A stretch of 64,000 bases of DNA, from contig NC_088186.1 in assembly GCF_028769735.1 (NCBI RefSeq), forward strand, positions 10,385,001-10,449,000, given 5' to 3'. This document shows, piece after piece, positions 32,306 to 43,835 of this stretch. The notes below the pieces were generated by a model, which was given only the letters and a program-made list of their open reading frames with translations, did no database searches and had not been told where the DNA came from. Source of the stretch: Zonotrichia leucophrys gambelii (Eukaryota > Chordata > Aves > Passeriformes > Passerellidae). Both the position numbers and the translations under genes were made by a program. Every line of letters starts with the position of its first letter. Positions within the stretch are counted from its first letter, which is position 1.

Positions 32306-32896
32306 TGTATTGGAATAAGAATCCCAATATTACCAGTTAGATGGTGCCTGGGCCAGTCTGACCCTCGCTGCTGGGCCAAAGGCGGCACTGTGGTGTAAAT
32401 CACCCCAGAGATACCTTGGCTGCTGGAGATTGCAGCAGGGCACTGAACAAGTCCAGGCTTGTCAGGAACTCCGTTTACCTCAGGAGAGAGAGCTTCTGGC
32501 GATGGTGAAGAGAGAAAGGAGAGGATTCTGCTGGAGGGTTAATGTCCAGATGTTTATTCCATGGTTACAGAGGTCTGAACCGGGGCAACTGCTCCAACAG
32601 AATCCCGGCCGCATGGTCTGATTAACCTTTTAAGCCCAGGGACAGGGGAAGGGGAGGGGACAGGTGAGCTACCAACCAGGTGAAAGGGGCAGGGTCTCAA
32701 GGGACTAAGGACACCTATACGGTCCAATGTCCCCCAGGCCTGAGGAGCATCCTTTGAAATTGACCAACCACATGACGCCTTGCTGGGATGTTAAGCCTGA
32801 TTGACAGGGCACACTCAGCAAGGGGCGAGGGGGAAGGGAGAAGGGAATATTGGCACACCTGAGGAAGGGACCCGGAAGCTAAAAACACACCACAGC
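32306..32896 (-). mobile_element. Solo LTR, family 7, inside the minisatellite
   Basis: An inverted LTR of about 591 bp; the plus strand begins TGTATTGGAATAAGAATCCC and ends ACACACCACAGCA. On the minus strand there is a CAAT-like GGTTGGTCAATTTC, a TTAAAAGG TATA-like box (plus strand near 32,624-32,631) and AATAAA at 32,553-32,558. TTGG on both sides (32,302-32,305 and 32,897-32,900) fits a 4-bp duplication, as for class I elements. The repeat unit itself contains TTGG, so a boundary three bases earlier with a worn 6-bp duplication is possible. Confidence 0.8.
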
Positions 32897-33160
32897 ATTG
32901 GTGGTCAGATCCGACCTTGGTGGTCAGATCCGTCTTTGCTGGTCATTTTCCACCTTGTTTGTCAGATCCTACCCTCTGTGGTCAGATCCCTCCTTGGTGG
33001 TCAGATCCCACCTTGTTGGTCAGATCACACCCCTGGTGGTCAAATCCCACTTTGGTTGTCAGATTCCACGACTGGTGGTCATTATACCACCTTGGTGGTC
33101 ATTATCCCACCCTTGTTGGTCAGATCCCACTCTTGGTGCTCAGATCCCACCTTGGTTTGC
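32897..33160. repeat. Minisatellite, about 20-bp unit, right block
   Basis: About 13 further units of the same consensus (TTGGTGGTCAGATCC), more diverged than the left block, with TTGTTGGTCAG, TTGGTTGTCAG and GTCATTATCCCACC variants. It was continuous with 31,949-32,305 before the LTR inserted. Confidence 0.93.
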
Positions 33161-34026
33161 TGTGGCTGCTCTGAAGGCTCTTGGTGAAATGTTGAGTTTT
33201 CCAAGGTGGGATTCATCTCCCCACATTCAGATCTCTGGAGATAACCCAACCTGCCCAATCCAACACCAGCAAACCCTGGGGGCATTTTCCATTTCCCAAG
33301 GGCAGCAGGTGCTCTGGCAGCCCCTCACCTTCCCCAGGGTTTGCCAGTGGGATCCTAAATCTCATGGCAACGGGCTTGGAGAGATCCTGAGACAGCCCTA
33401 CAAACCCCTGGGTACTGTGAGGTGGTTTTTGGGCCAAATTCAGGTGATTGGATTATTTTGATGTCATCCCAGAGGTGGAAGCTGGAGATTTGCCTGTGGC
33501 CTTGGAATGCTCAGCACAGGCCCTTTGCAGCACAGGAGTAATGATAAATTCATGAGCTCTGGCAGTGCTGTGTGTGGTGTCACAAACAGAGCCATTCCTC
33601 TCTTTTCATCCAAACATGCCAAATTTATTTCTTTCTCTTCTTCTTGTTCCCCGTTCTATTGTATTAGACTGAGATGTAAAATTATTAATAGAATAGTCCA
33701 TTAATTTTATGATATTTCATTATTCAATTATTTCCTCCATTATTCTTCCACATTAAATCTGAATAATTTATTCAGTGAATTTTGCAAGCAAAATGTTCAA
33801 TGCATAATTTTCTCCTTTGTTAATATTCTCCCAGTTCTAATTGTCCATGAGAATTTGATCTAATGCTCTCCAGAAGAGCAACCCTGAGACAAAAGGCCCA
33901 GCACAGAGCAGTGATGGTGTTGTTCCCCTCTGGGGCTCTCAGTGCTCTGAGTGGGGTGGGAAGGCAGGGGGGAGCAGGCTGTACCTGGCACAGGAGCCAG
34001 CACAGCTCCCACTCTGAGTGACAGTG
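33161..34026. other. No recognised feature
   Basis: AT-rich from 33,650 to 33,840. No CR1, LTR or gene recognised. Confidence 0.45.
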
Positions 34027-34032
34027 CCATCC

Positions 34033-34688
34033 TGTAGGAGAGTCAGGGGTAGGACGGTCGGGACGGATGGAGACGAGAGATCTCTGGAGCCAGGTCATGG
34101 AATTTGGGGTTTATTGCAAAGGGCCTGGGTGCAGGGCCCTGCTGGGAGCTGCCAAACACAGCTCAGAGCAGGCCTGAGAGAAGAGAGGGGCAGAGAGGAT
34201 GAGAGGGTAAAGAGCATAAAAGCAAGAGAGGCAAGAAGGGCAAGAGCAAAGAGAGTAAAAAAGGTAAGAGAGTAAGAGAGGCAAAGTTCCCATTACAATA
34301 CCATAAATCTTCTTCTGTGTTGAGTATTCTGATTCTCACCAACCAATCTAGTACAAGATACAAATCCTATAGCATTTACATACAGCCTATAAGAATCATT
34401 ACATTACCAGACTGTGTTGCATTTTAAACCCTAAAAACTCCTCTTTGGGCCCCTTCTGCCAAGCTGCAGGGTCTGCTCAAACCCTTGGACCTGTCTGCAA
34501 GCAGAGGGTGTTGTTCCATCAAAAGGAGATCACCTTCAGCTGGCCACACCATTGTTTTCCAGTTGTTCAGTAACTGAGGTATCTCAAAGCTTGCTTTCAT
34601 TTCAATCTCACTTATAGTTTCCATATTCTCAAAATCTTTTGCCAGGCAATCATATTTATACGGCTTTCCTGTTTCATCTTGCCCAACA
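34033..34688 (-). mobile_element. Solo LTR, family 1, copy 3
   Basis: A 656-bp inverted LTR. The plus strand begins TGTAGGAGAGTCAGGGG and ends CATCTTGCCCAACA. A perfect 6-bp duplication CCATCC flanks it (34,027-34,032 and 34,689-34,694). Minus-strand AATAAA lies at 34,110-34,115. It aligns end to end with the copies at 6,928 and 12,302; differences are mostly single bases plus length change in the pyrimidine tract. Confidence 0.94.
34424..34687 (-). other. Intact U3 reading frame of family 1 LTR
   Basis: An open frame of 87 codons plus stop, in the same register and with the same stop as at 12,690. Six or so amino-acid differences from copy 2 include I to M in the FEN(I/M)ETIS segment and P to L near the centre. 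The frame has no ATG near its beginning. Function unknown; see the finding on this frame. Confidence 0.4.
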
Positions 34689-34694
34689 CCATCC

Positions 34695-35054
34695 CACTGG
34701 GGAAGGGAGTGCAGAGCCTTGGGAACAGTGAGTAGGGAAGTGTCCATGTGCCCACCTCCCTTCTCCCAGCAAAGAGCTCTCAGCCCCTTGGGGGGACATC
34801 AGAATGGGACAGAAGGAGCTGCAGTGCCACACTGTGCACTGAGCTGGGCTCCACTGCAGAGCCCAGCAGGAGGGGCACTGGGACACATTCCCCAGGTGGG
34901 GTCCAACCCCACTCCTGTCACTGAGCTCACACTCTGCCTTTGGGATGTGCTGCAGTTTCCCCTTGCAGCACGTTGGACTTGCTGAGGGCAGCCTGGCCAG
35001 CCCCACCCATCCCTGCTGGAATCTGCACCTTGGGCTGTCCTATGGAACAGGAGA
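34695..35054. other. No recognised feature
   Basis: GC-rich spacer between an LTR and a CR1 copy. Nothing recognised. Confidence 0.45.
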
Positions 35055-35295
35055 TCATCACAGAATATCCCCTGAGCTGAGAGGGACCCACCAGGATCCC
35101 CCAGCCCAGCCCCTGTCCCTGCCCAGCCCCCCCAGCAGCCCCAGCCTGGGCACCCCTGGCAGCGCTGCCCAAAGGCTCCTGGAGCTCTGGCAGCCTCGGG
35201 GCCGTGCCCATTCCCTGGGCAGCCTGGGCAGTGCCAGCACCCTCTGGGGGCAGAGCCTTGCCCTGAGCTCCAGCCTGAGCTGCCCTGAGGAGGCA
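35055..35295 (-). mobile_element. CR1 3'-end fragment, GC-rich subfamily
   Basis: The plus strand begins ATCATCACAGAATATCCCCT then GAGCTGAGAGGGACCCACCA and runs to TGAGCTCCAGCCTGAGCTGC. It matches the first 240 bp of the inverted copy at 26,400. Confidence 0.88.
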
Positions 35296-35559
35296 CAGGC
35301 TCAGAAGGTGATGGAATGTTCAGGAGCAGCTCAGGGTGTGCTGGGCCACCTCTCACCTCCAGCAGTGTGACCACAGGCTGTGTCCACATCCCACCCCAGC
35401 TCTGTCCTGGGGAAGAGGAGATCCCAGCACTGGGCAGTGCTGATGGTAAGAGCAGGATTAAAACCCTCTAGATGTGGCTCCTGACAGCCTGGGGCTGCCC
35501 AGGGACCCCTTGAGCCAGGAGAGAGCAGCTCCTTGTGCTGGACATTCAACCTCTTTGGC
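35296..35559. other. No recognised feature
   Basis: GC-rich spacer between two CR1 fragments of opposite orientation. Confidence 0.4.
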
Positions 35560-35690
35560 TTGGACAACACTCCCAGGCACAGGATGGGATTTTTGGGGTG
35601 TCTGTGCAGGGCCAGGGCTTGAAGTCAATGACACTGGCAGATCCCTTTCAGTCAGGATACTCTGTGATTCTGTGGCTCTGGTCAGGATGG
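35560..35690 (+). mobile_element. CR1 3'-end fragment
   Basis: Sense CR1 3' end: GGGATTTTTGGGGTGTCTGT, GCAGGGCCAGGGCTTGAAGT, then a diverged CCTTTCAGTCAGGATACTCTGTGATTCTGTG tail. The same subfamily occurs inverted at 45,298. Confidence 0.75.
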
Positions 35691-36814
35691 ACTCACAGCC
35701 CTCAGCTGCCTTTCCTACACAAGGAGCCCGTGCAGGTGACAGGAGGCCACACCAGCAGGGCAGAGCAGACCTGATCAATCCCCTGCTCCATCATGAACAA
35801 TATCAACAACTCCTTTGCTAAAAAGTAGGTGAAGTTTTAGCTCCAGCTAGGGTTTGTTTCCAGTTTTCTGCTGTGCCTTTTCAAAAATACCCTCATTTTT
35901 TTGAGGCTCATTTTGCCTGGCATCTGGCACATCTGGCATTTGCTGGGAGAACTTCCAGTCTGGGAAGCAGGGGCTGAGCTGAGGAGCGTGGGAGACTGGC
36001 AGCACTCAGGCTCTCCCTGACACCAGTGAATGAAATGTAGGAAATAGTAAATAAGGAGCTTTTAAGTCAGAATTAACTCTCAGGCCAAAATTTTGGGGAA
36101 CTTCAGGAATTCACTGTCCTTTCTATGAAAGCCACAGGCATTGCTGGGATGTTTTTAGCAAATATGAGTAACTCTCACAGTTTCCCAAAAGAAAATTCAG
36201 GCAAACTGAGCCCTTTTATTTTCACTGAAAACCATTGACCAGCCAGTCACCTTCCCTGTTCCCTCACCTCAGCTGCCTGTGCTGTTTTATAGCTGAAATC
36301 CAGCTAAAATGGGACACAGCAACTCCATATTTAGAGTTGTAGCCAACATGAACTCAGTGTTGGCATCACAACAGCTCCAATTCAGGGAACATTTTCCCTA
36401 CCCATGTCAATAAATCAGCGGTAGGAACAGTGATAAGAATGGTAAAAATAGAGTCCCCAAACGTAAGTTTTCTGTGGTTAAAGCTAATAGCTGCTGTTTT
36501 CTGAAATAACATCTTGCTGCCACCAGCTCAGCAGAAACATAAGGACTGTATCAGCCATTGCAGCGTTCCCAGCAGCCCACATGGAGATTTTCTGATTCAT
36601 TTGGAAAACAATCTACACAAGCAGACCTGCTTTGAGTCCCCTCGAGGTGGAGGCACTCGAGACACAAAAATGCTGGGGCTGCAGTGAGAACCCAAGGGCA
36701 GACTCCCCAGCTCAAACCTCTCTGCCAGACTCAGACCCTGCTCTGCAGGGAGGGGGATGTCCCCTGGAGCCTGCACTGAGCCACAGCCACCTTGTCCTTG
36801 GGGGCTGGCCTTTT
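35691..36814. other. No recognised feature
   Basis: About 1.1 kb spacer, AT-richer from 36,020 to 36,520. No gene or transposon recognised. Confidence 0.45.
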
Positions 36815-36819
36815 GGAGG

Positions 36820-37496
36820 TGTTGAAGATTGCAACGCAAGATGTTTTCCATTGCCATCTGTATGGCAGATTGTCTTTTGTCAAGTGGGCAGTTTGCCTTA
36901 TCTCTCTCTTTGAGTGACCACAATCACTCCTCCCTCAGGAGGGGACATTGCTGATAATAGCTACTGAATGTCACTGCATGGCTGATAAGAACTATAACAT
37001 CCCATTGGGAGATGCTCCGCCCAGAGGGAGGAGCCAAGCATTCCTACCCAGATATAATCCAGAGGTTTTGAGACACCAGCACGGCTTCTCCACGGGATTC
37101 CCAGAGGAACAGCAGCTGCCTCTGCTCACACTGGATCTTCAGAGGAAGAATCCATCCTTCTCTACAGATCCCTGCTCCAACAGAACCACCCCTGACACTG
37201 CAGGAGGGCTGCAGCCACAATTCCAATGGGACTGGCACCAACACCCTGACCCACAGGGTGTCAGGTTGGGTTCTGACTCTGTCGGTGTTGTTCTAGCGCA
37301 CTGCATTGTTTATCATTTTATTTTCTTTCTTTCTTCCCTAGTAAAGAACTGTTATTTCCTGCTCCCATATTTTTGCCTGAGAGCCCCTTAATTTAAAATT
37401 TATAGCAATTCAGAGGGGTTGGGAGGTTTTACATTCTCCATTTCAGGGGAGGCTCCTGCCTTCCTTAGCAGACTCCTGGCTTTCCAAACCAAGACA
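36820..37496 (+). mobile_element. Solo LTR, family 6, diverged forward copy
   Basis: A 677-bp LTR starting TGTTGAAGATTGCAACGCAA and ending CTTTCCAAACCAAGACA. A perfect 5-bp duplication GGAGG flanks it (36,815-36,819 and 37,497-37,501). It shares GGAGGAGCCAAGCATTCCTA, ACTGCAGGAGGGCTG, CTAGTAAAGAACTGTTATT and TCCTGCCTTCCTTAGCAGAC with the two inverted copies but is clearly more diverged. A 5-bp duplication fits an ERVL-type element. Confidence 0.9.
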
Positions 37497-37501
37497 GGAG
37501 G

Positions 37502-39307
37502 GGACAAAGCCAGCCCTGTGTCCCTCCAGGGAGCTCTGCTTTCTGCCCAGGGTGTCTGAGCTATGGCTGCTGCCCTTGGCTTGGTGCCCATGGGGGCTTC
37601 TCTCAGCAGACCTGAGCTCTGCAGGGCACAGAAACTCATTCACAAAGTGCTCAGGAGGGAGAATGTTCCCAGCACTGCAGATCCTGGGCTGGGGAAGCAC
37701 AGGGCAGGAGCACCAAGGGAAGAGTTTCACACCCCTAAAGGACCTCAGCCCCTTGGGTTTGTCAGACCTGCAGGACAGCATTAAAGGTGTTGTCAGGTGC
37801 TTGGGCTTCCCCTTCCCCTGCCTTGTCCAAACAGATGCAAAAAATCCGCCAAGGAGAGAATGTTCATTTAAAGGCTTCACACATTGTCCCTGCCAAAAGC
37901 AAAGTGTGAGGATTGCAACCAAATTTAGCCCATATGCTACAGGCAGCAGAGACTTGGAGCTAAATTCCCTCAGTAGGAAGCCCCCTGTTTTTAGGAACTG
38001 TGAAGAAAACACAATGTGTAGATGAAAAATTATATTTTCCATGCTACACAGAAACCACCTGAATCCTGCCCTGGATGCAGGGTGTGAGCTGGGGACTGAG
38101 AGCAAGGAGTTTGCACAGAGCTTTGGGTGGGGATCTCACTTGCATTTATCTAAAATGTCTATCTAAAACAATCTAAAAATAGTTTTCTTCCTTAGGTTTA
38201 GGTATGGAGCTCATAGCAGAGAAAAAAACCAAAAAATAAATGAAGAGGACATTAATTAATTTTGTTAGTATAATTTCATAAGAGGAACAAACAAGATATT
38301 GCTGGAATAGTGGTATCTGCTGAGCACTGACTGCAGACACAAGGACACTAAAAGGGAACATGAGCTTTTTTAATTGAAATTGAAAAGCAGAAAACAGCCC
38401 TGCTACTTACTGAGCAGTGCAGAGAACTTGGGAATCCACCTCGTACTTTGGAGCCATTAATTATTGCTTAATTAGAGCAAGGAGCATTTGCAGGATATGT
38501 GATAGCAGATAATGGCTGATTCTCCAGAGGGGTTTGGGTCTGGGTACAGAAATAACAATTATTGCACAAAGGGCAGCTGATTTTATTGGGAAAGGAGAAG
38601 TATCTGATCAGGTTCATGGACAGGGAATATCTTCATGTGGTTGGGCCAACACCAGTCCCAGGGAATCTGGAGGAATGAAGGGGGAAAGGAGGGGAGGTGC
38701 AGGAGGAGGTCTGGGGACAGGAGGTGACCTGCAGGTCTGGCACTCCCTGAGGGGGATGGAGGAACCTCCCTTCTCATGAACACCATCCTTTAAGGAAGCA
38801 CCCAGATTTCTGTGTGCTCACCTTGGTTTGGGGCTGGCCCTGGGCTGTGAGGGGTGGGATGGAGCAAATCAAACACAAGCAGCAGGTTTGGTTTCAGACT
38901 CAACAACAGAGCAAGGGCAAACCCCTCCCAAAGTGTCACTTTGGGTACAGTGGTGTCTCCAGGTGGGTATGGGATATGGGACAGGCAAAGAGGCCCCAAT
39001 GACACCCTTTGATTGTGGCCTCCTTAAGGAGACAAAAAAATTTCTTTATGTTCATCAGGAAACATCCATCTAAAACTGGGTATTGAGTCAGATATGAGTT
39101 GCAAAATAACTTTGATTTTCTTCTTTGCCTATACTTTCCACAGTGTATTTTAAAAGAAGGTGCAGCTCACTTTGTCCCACCTCTCCTGTCTCCAACCACC
39201 CCTTTAACAGGGACCAAGTGTCTCAAGGTCTGTGAAAACCATCCTATCCCCACAGCTCCTCTGACAGATTTGGGTGTTTCCCTCCTGCAAATCAGGACTC
39301 TGTCCCA
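37502..39307. other. No recognised feature
   Basis: About 1.8 kb spacer between two family 6 LTRs. The frame at 37,443-38,105 (minus, 220 codons) overlaps an open frame on the other strand and runs into the LTR edge. No domain recognised. Confidence 0.45.
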
Positions 39308-39312
39308 AACCC

Positions 39313-39987
39313 TGTCTTAGTTTGGACAGCTGTCTGCTAAGGAAGGCAGGAGCCTTCCTTGAATAGAAAATGCAAACCCCTTCCCTCTGAATTGTTATAA
39401 TTTTGAAATTAAGGGGTGTTCTCAGGGAAAGATATGGGAATGGGAATAACAGTTCTTTACTAGGAAAATTAAAATAAAAATGTAGTAATACAAACAAAAC
39501 AAAACATTGACAAAGTCAGACCATGCCTGCCCCCTGTGTGCCAGGGCGGTGTCCCAGCCCCATCCATGGGGGCTCAGCCCTCCTGCAGTGCCAGCTGTGG
39601 CTCTGCTGCAGCACGGATCCTGCACAAGGGGGGAGTTTTCCTCTGCAGCTCCAGGGCTGCTGCAGATGGGCCTGGGCTCCCTCTGGCCATGCAGGGCAGC
39701 AGAAAGCTGCTCCTCTGGCAATGCAGGGGGCAAAGGCTGCTGTGCTGTGCCAGGCTCAGATTGGATCCAGGTAGGAATGCTTGGCTCCTCCCCTGGGCGC
39801 AGCATCTCCCCATGGGATGCTGGAATGGGATCAGCCCTGCAGGGACACTCAGTGGCCATGGACAGCAGAGATCTCCTGGAGGGAGGGTTGGTGTGGGAGA
39901 GATAAAGAAACAACTGCCCATGGACAGCAGAGAACTGCCCCAGCTCTGACAGGAATTGAACACACACCTATCTTACAACCCAGAACA
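39313..39987 (-). mobile_element. Solo LTR, family 6, inverted copy A
   Basis: A 675-bp LTR; the plus strand begins TGTCTTAGTTTGGACAGC and ends ACAACCCAGAACA. The flanks are AACCC and ACCCC, a 5-bp duplication with one difference. It is very close in sequence to copy B at 44,429, including the GGATCCTGCACAAGGGGGGA block. Long frames on both strands reflect the stop-poor GC-rich middle. Confidence 0.85.
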
Positions 39988-39992
39988 ACCCC

Positions 39993-41985
39993 AAAACTGC
40001 CTGCAGAGCTCTGTGTCTGAGCCATCATTGCTCTTGGGACATCCCTTCCTCCCCTAAAGTTTGCCCTGCTGTTTAATTTAAAAAGAGCAGCCCTCCCTCT
40101 CCCAGCCTGGCTCCACAGCCCAGGTTTTCTGTCCCCTGCAGCAGCACAGACTCTCTGTGCAGCCTCACTGCCCTCCCTGCAGTTTCTGTTCCCCTTTTCA
40201 AACCACAGCTCTTTCACTTGAGGTTTGAGCAGCACTTTGTGTGAACATGTGAAACTTCTGCGGAAACATTTGATCAGTTGTTGCCTCAAACCTTTCACAG
40301 TTCTCAGTTTCATCACAAAGGTGGCAACACCATGGTTGCATTTCAGGATTTCTCCACCTCCCAGTTGGAAGTAAAATCCTGGCCCTCAAATGCAGGACCC
40401 AAAGCCTAACTTGGGACTTTCTTCACATTTCTCTTGCTTTAGTCCTCAAAGTCCCCAGAATTGTCAGATTCTCCACTGAACCACACTCACCTACCAGTTC
40501 TGTCGCAGCAGTAATTCCATGAGCTCATTCCAAGGTCACAGAGTAGATCAGTGTGATCTGCTCCAAGGTGGAGTCCTGAATCCCCCTGTGCCCTCCCCAG
40601 GCCCCACAGACCCCTCTCAGCACAGGCTGTGCCTGATTTTCCTGGCTCAGTCTAGCTCCTTGCAATTCCTGCACTAATCCCCATCTTTTCCAGCTTAAAT
40701 AATAATTTCCCAGGAGGAACTGAATCAGATCCTCTGCTGAAGTCCATGCAGAGGGATCTGCATTGCCTTTGCCTGCAGGATCTAGTATTTAATTGAAGGA
40801 GGGGACTGGGTGAGCCTGCCTTGATCTGCCCAGGATAAATACCTGTCCTGTTCCCTCTTACTCTCTACCTTCACTTCTTTCATCTTTCTCTGGAAATTTT
40901 TAACTCCCACAGGTTCAAATGCTGTTCCTGCTGTTTGCACACCACCTTTTGCAGATCACACAGAATCTCACTGTATTAAATGCACTGACTCAGGCTTTTT
41001 CCTCGAGCATGGCACTGTCCAGTGCCAAACCCTCCTCCATCAGCCTTTTCTAAAGCTGCTCTGTTGTTGTGGAGCTGCTGCACCTCATCACTTTAAGCTT
41101 TGATCCCAGCTGACTCTCTGGTAATCCCATGTCCATCCTCATCCCTCTTCTCCATAAACCCAACTCCACCTTTTCCTGTAGGATCCCACAACACGACAGG
41201 ATCCTCCTCTGCTCTCCTCACCTGTCCCACAGAGCCTCCTTTGTAGCTGAGCCCTTTGCTCCCACCCTGAGACCTCACCATCACTGCTCTGATCCTTCCT
41301 GAGATTGTTATTTGTGGAGCCACCTGGGAATTTCCCCCACCTACTCTTCCCTTCACCTTGTACTGAGTTGCAAATTCCACGGTTTTGCCCCTTTGGCTTA
41401 AAAAATCCCACACCTCTACATTCAGTTCCCTGGGCTTTTGTGGCCAGCTGACTTCACTAAATAATTTTATTCCATTTCTCCTTACTTGCCCTTTACGAAA
41501 CCAACCCCCACTTGCAGGCTTAGTTGGTTGGGATTTTTTTTCCCTTTCCCTTTAATTCAGACTGAATCAACCCCTGGTCAGAAAATCCAAGGTTATTTTC
41601 TATAACCACCTCCTCTATAGACTCTTCACCCCTTGCCAAAACCATGGCTAAAATAGCATCCACCTTTAACTGCTTCCATGACTAATTGATGCAGAAAGTG
41701 GTCATTTCCACCCAGAATTACCTGGCTCCCTCTATTAATAGGATCATTGATCTCCACTCTGTACTCTGTAAGATGATGCTTCTCTGCCATGTTCTGGTCA
41801 CCAGAGCTTCCAGGCTGAGCTCTGGAATTGTCTTTACAGAGAGTCCTGAATGGATTTTGTGCTGACTTTGAGTGCTGGCACACAGATTTAGGGAGAGCTA
41901 CAAGGAGATCTACAATTCACTGCTCAGGGAGTCACAGCTGGCTTTGGGTGGGGAGGAACAGTTAATCCCATGCCATGCCATGCCA
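39993..41985. other. No recognised feature
   Basis: About 2 kb spacer. The part from 40,550 to 41,080 (CTGAAGTCCATGCAGAGGGA, TTTTCCAGCTTAAATAATAATTTCC) is weakly reminiscent of an old inverted CR1 coding segment, too worn to call. No gene recognised. Confidence 0.4.
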
Positions 41986-42275
41986 CCCCATCCCATCCCA
42001 TCCCATCCCATCCCATCCCATTCCACCCCTGCCATGGCAGGGACACCTCCCACTGTCCCAGGTGCTCCCAGCCCTGTCCAGCCTGGCCTTGGGCACTGCC
42101 AGGGATCCAGGGGCAGCCACAGCTGCTCTGGGCACCCTGTGCCAGGGCCTGCCCACCCTCCCAGGGAACAATTCCCAATTCCCAATATCCCATCCAGCCC
42201 TGCCCTCTGGCAGTGGGTGCCATTCCCTGTGTCCTGTCCCTCCAACCCTTGTCCCCAGTCCCTCTCCAGCCTTCT
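41986..42275 (-). mobile_element. CR1 3' region with (CCCAT)n tail
   Basis: Inverted CR1: ACCCCTGCCATGGCAGGGAC, CAGCCTGGCCTTGGGCACTG, CAGCCACAGCTGCTCTGGGC and ATTCCCAATATCCCATCCAG in order. Where the octamer tail and GGTTTGGGTTGGAAG block would be, there is instead a (CCCAT)n array of about 7 units (41,986-42,021). Confidence 0.88.
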
Positions 42276-43659
42276 TCTAATCCCTCTTTAGACCCTGGAA
42301 GATTTCATATTAGAAAAGTACCAAAAGTCTGTCCAAATTGCCCAAATCTCCCTAATGCAGCTTTGCCATGGGATGGGCAGTTACAGCTGAGATTATCTGT
42401 AAACAAAACTTTGACAAACCCATCAGACCCTGAGTGAGCAGTGATTTTCCAGTACAGATTTTAAATCAACCATTCCTGTTTCAGTCCCTCACCCACCTTG
42501 TCCAGTGCTGGACAGACCCTCCAGGAGCAGGCACAGCACATTGGCAGAGGCAGGGCAGGAATCAGCCACTGCTTTTTGCTCTTCTCGTCCTTAAACACGG
42601 CATTTATTAGCAGCAATACCGGAGGAAGATAAAATCCAGATACAGAGACCATGGCTGTGTCATTTTAACAGACCCTTAACTTCAATTTCCCAGCTTAGCA
42701 GTATTTAAATCACTCTTTAACTCCTCAGTCAAGTGAGTGCAAAGCAGAATGAGATTATTCCATGTGTACCAAGCCTTGTGCTCCCAGAACTGCAAAAGGG
42801 ACACAATTTGGCTTCAACAGGGGACATCTCCTGCCTACTTCCATATTCCCCAGGTGACATTTGAGGTAGACAAGCTGTGGCAGTGTCCCCACCGAGGTCT
42901 CAGCATCCAGAAGGATGGAGCTTCATCTCCCTGCCATCATCTCTGCCTGTGGGACCCAGGTGGACTCTCAGGCCCTGAAAAATCTCTGATTTCTGCAGAG
43001 CTCCTTCTGCTTGCCTCTGGACCACTAGAGGGGGGTGCCTGTGCTGCTGAGAGCCCAGCGCTGCCACTTTAAAGCGTTTGGAGATAACATGCAAACATCA
43101 AACAGGGACTCGAAGCCGTGTTCCCCGGCTGACAAATGGCAAATGAAATATAAAATAAAAGCTGTCAACTAACAAATGCACTGCTGCTGAGGGGATGGGG
43201 AGCTGGGGAAGGAGTGACATGGAGGGGAAGGCTCTGGGTGATGCTGAGGAAGGAGCTGGGGGTGATGTGGCACAGAAGGGAGGTGGAATTGAAGCAGAAA
43301 AGGTGCCAAATCCTCAGAAATTCCCTGAAAATTCCCAGAAAATTCCCTGAAATGCCCTGAAAATTCCACACCTGTCTTGTCCCGAGTATCATGAGTCCCC
43401 CAAAGCCAGGCTTTTCCCTGCCTGCATCCCCTAGGCCAGCTTAGCAAAGCTGTCCCCAGGGCTGAGGGTGGGGACAAGGGGAGCTGCAAGGTGGCCACAG
43501 GGCTGTGTCTGCCGTGTGGCTCCCACGGGGATCTCATCACTGTCCTTTGCTCTTATCAGTGGCTGCCCTGTGAGCAGGGAGGGGTCAGGCAAGGACCAGG
43601 ATCTGCTCCAGCAGTGGCACCACAGGAATGGGCATTCCCTGGCAAATTGCAGCAATTCA
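42276..43659. other. No recognised gene; short tandem at 43,315
   Basis: At 43,315-43,372 a roughly 14-bp unit (AATTCCCTGAAA, AATTCCCAGAAA) repeats about four times. The rest is spacer with no recognised feature. Confidence 0.45.
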
Positions 43660-43835
43660 CCCTGCACAGGAGGCAGAACTTCTGCTCTGGGCAGTGCCCA
43701 GCCCTGAGCAGAGCCCAGGAGGGGCTGCAGTCTCCTCCTGGGGATGCTCAAACCATCTGGACACAATCCTGAGTGTGCTCCAGGGGACCCTGGGTGAGCT
43801 GCAGAGGTTCCCCCCAGCCTGAGCACTCTGAGATC
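43660..43835 (+). mobile_element. CR1 3'-end fragment
   Basis: Sense CR1 of another subfamily: AACCATCTGGACACAATCCT, GAGTGTGCTCCAGGGGACCC, TGGGTGAGCTGCAGAGGTTC and a worn AGCACTCTGAGATCCTGT tail. Confidence 0.78.

Noticed and set aside
39422..39967. 181-codon sense frame in family 6 LTR, also open at 44,616 and with a similar-looking 147-codon frame at 36,948
   Set aside because: At first a conserved LTR-encoded protein with a hydrophobic end seemed likely. Comparing nucleotides, the diverged copy is in a different register around GGAGGAGCCAAGCATTCCTA and returns to the same register later, so indels are not in phase. The GC-rich, stop-poor sequence explains the openness.
40550..41080. Old inverted CR1 coding segment
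   Set aside because: Only short words resemble it; without alignment tools the similarity is too weak to annotate.
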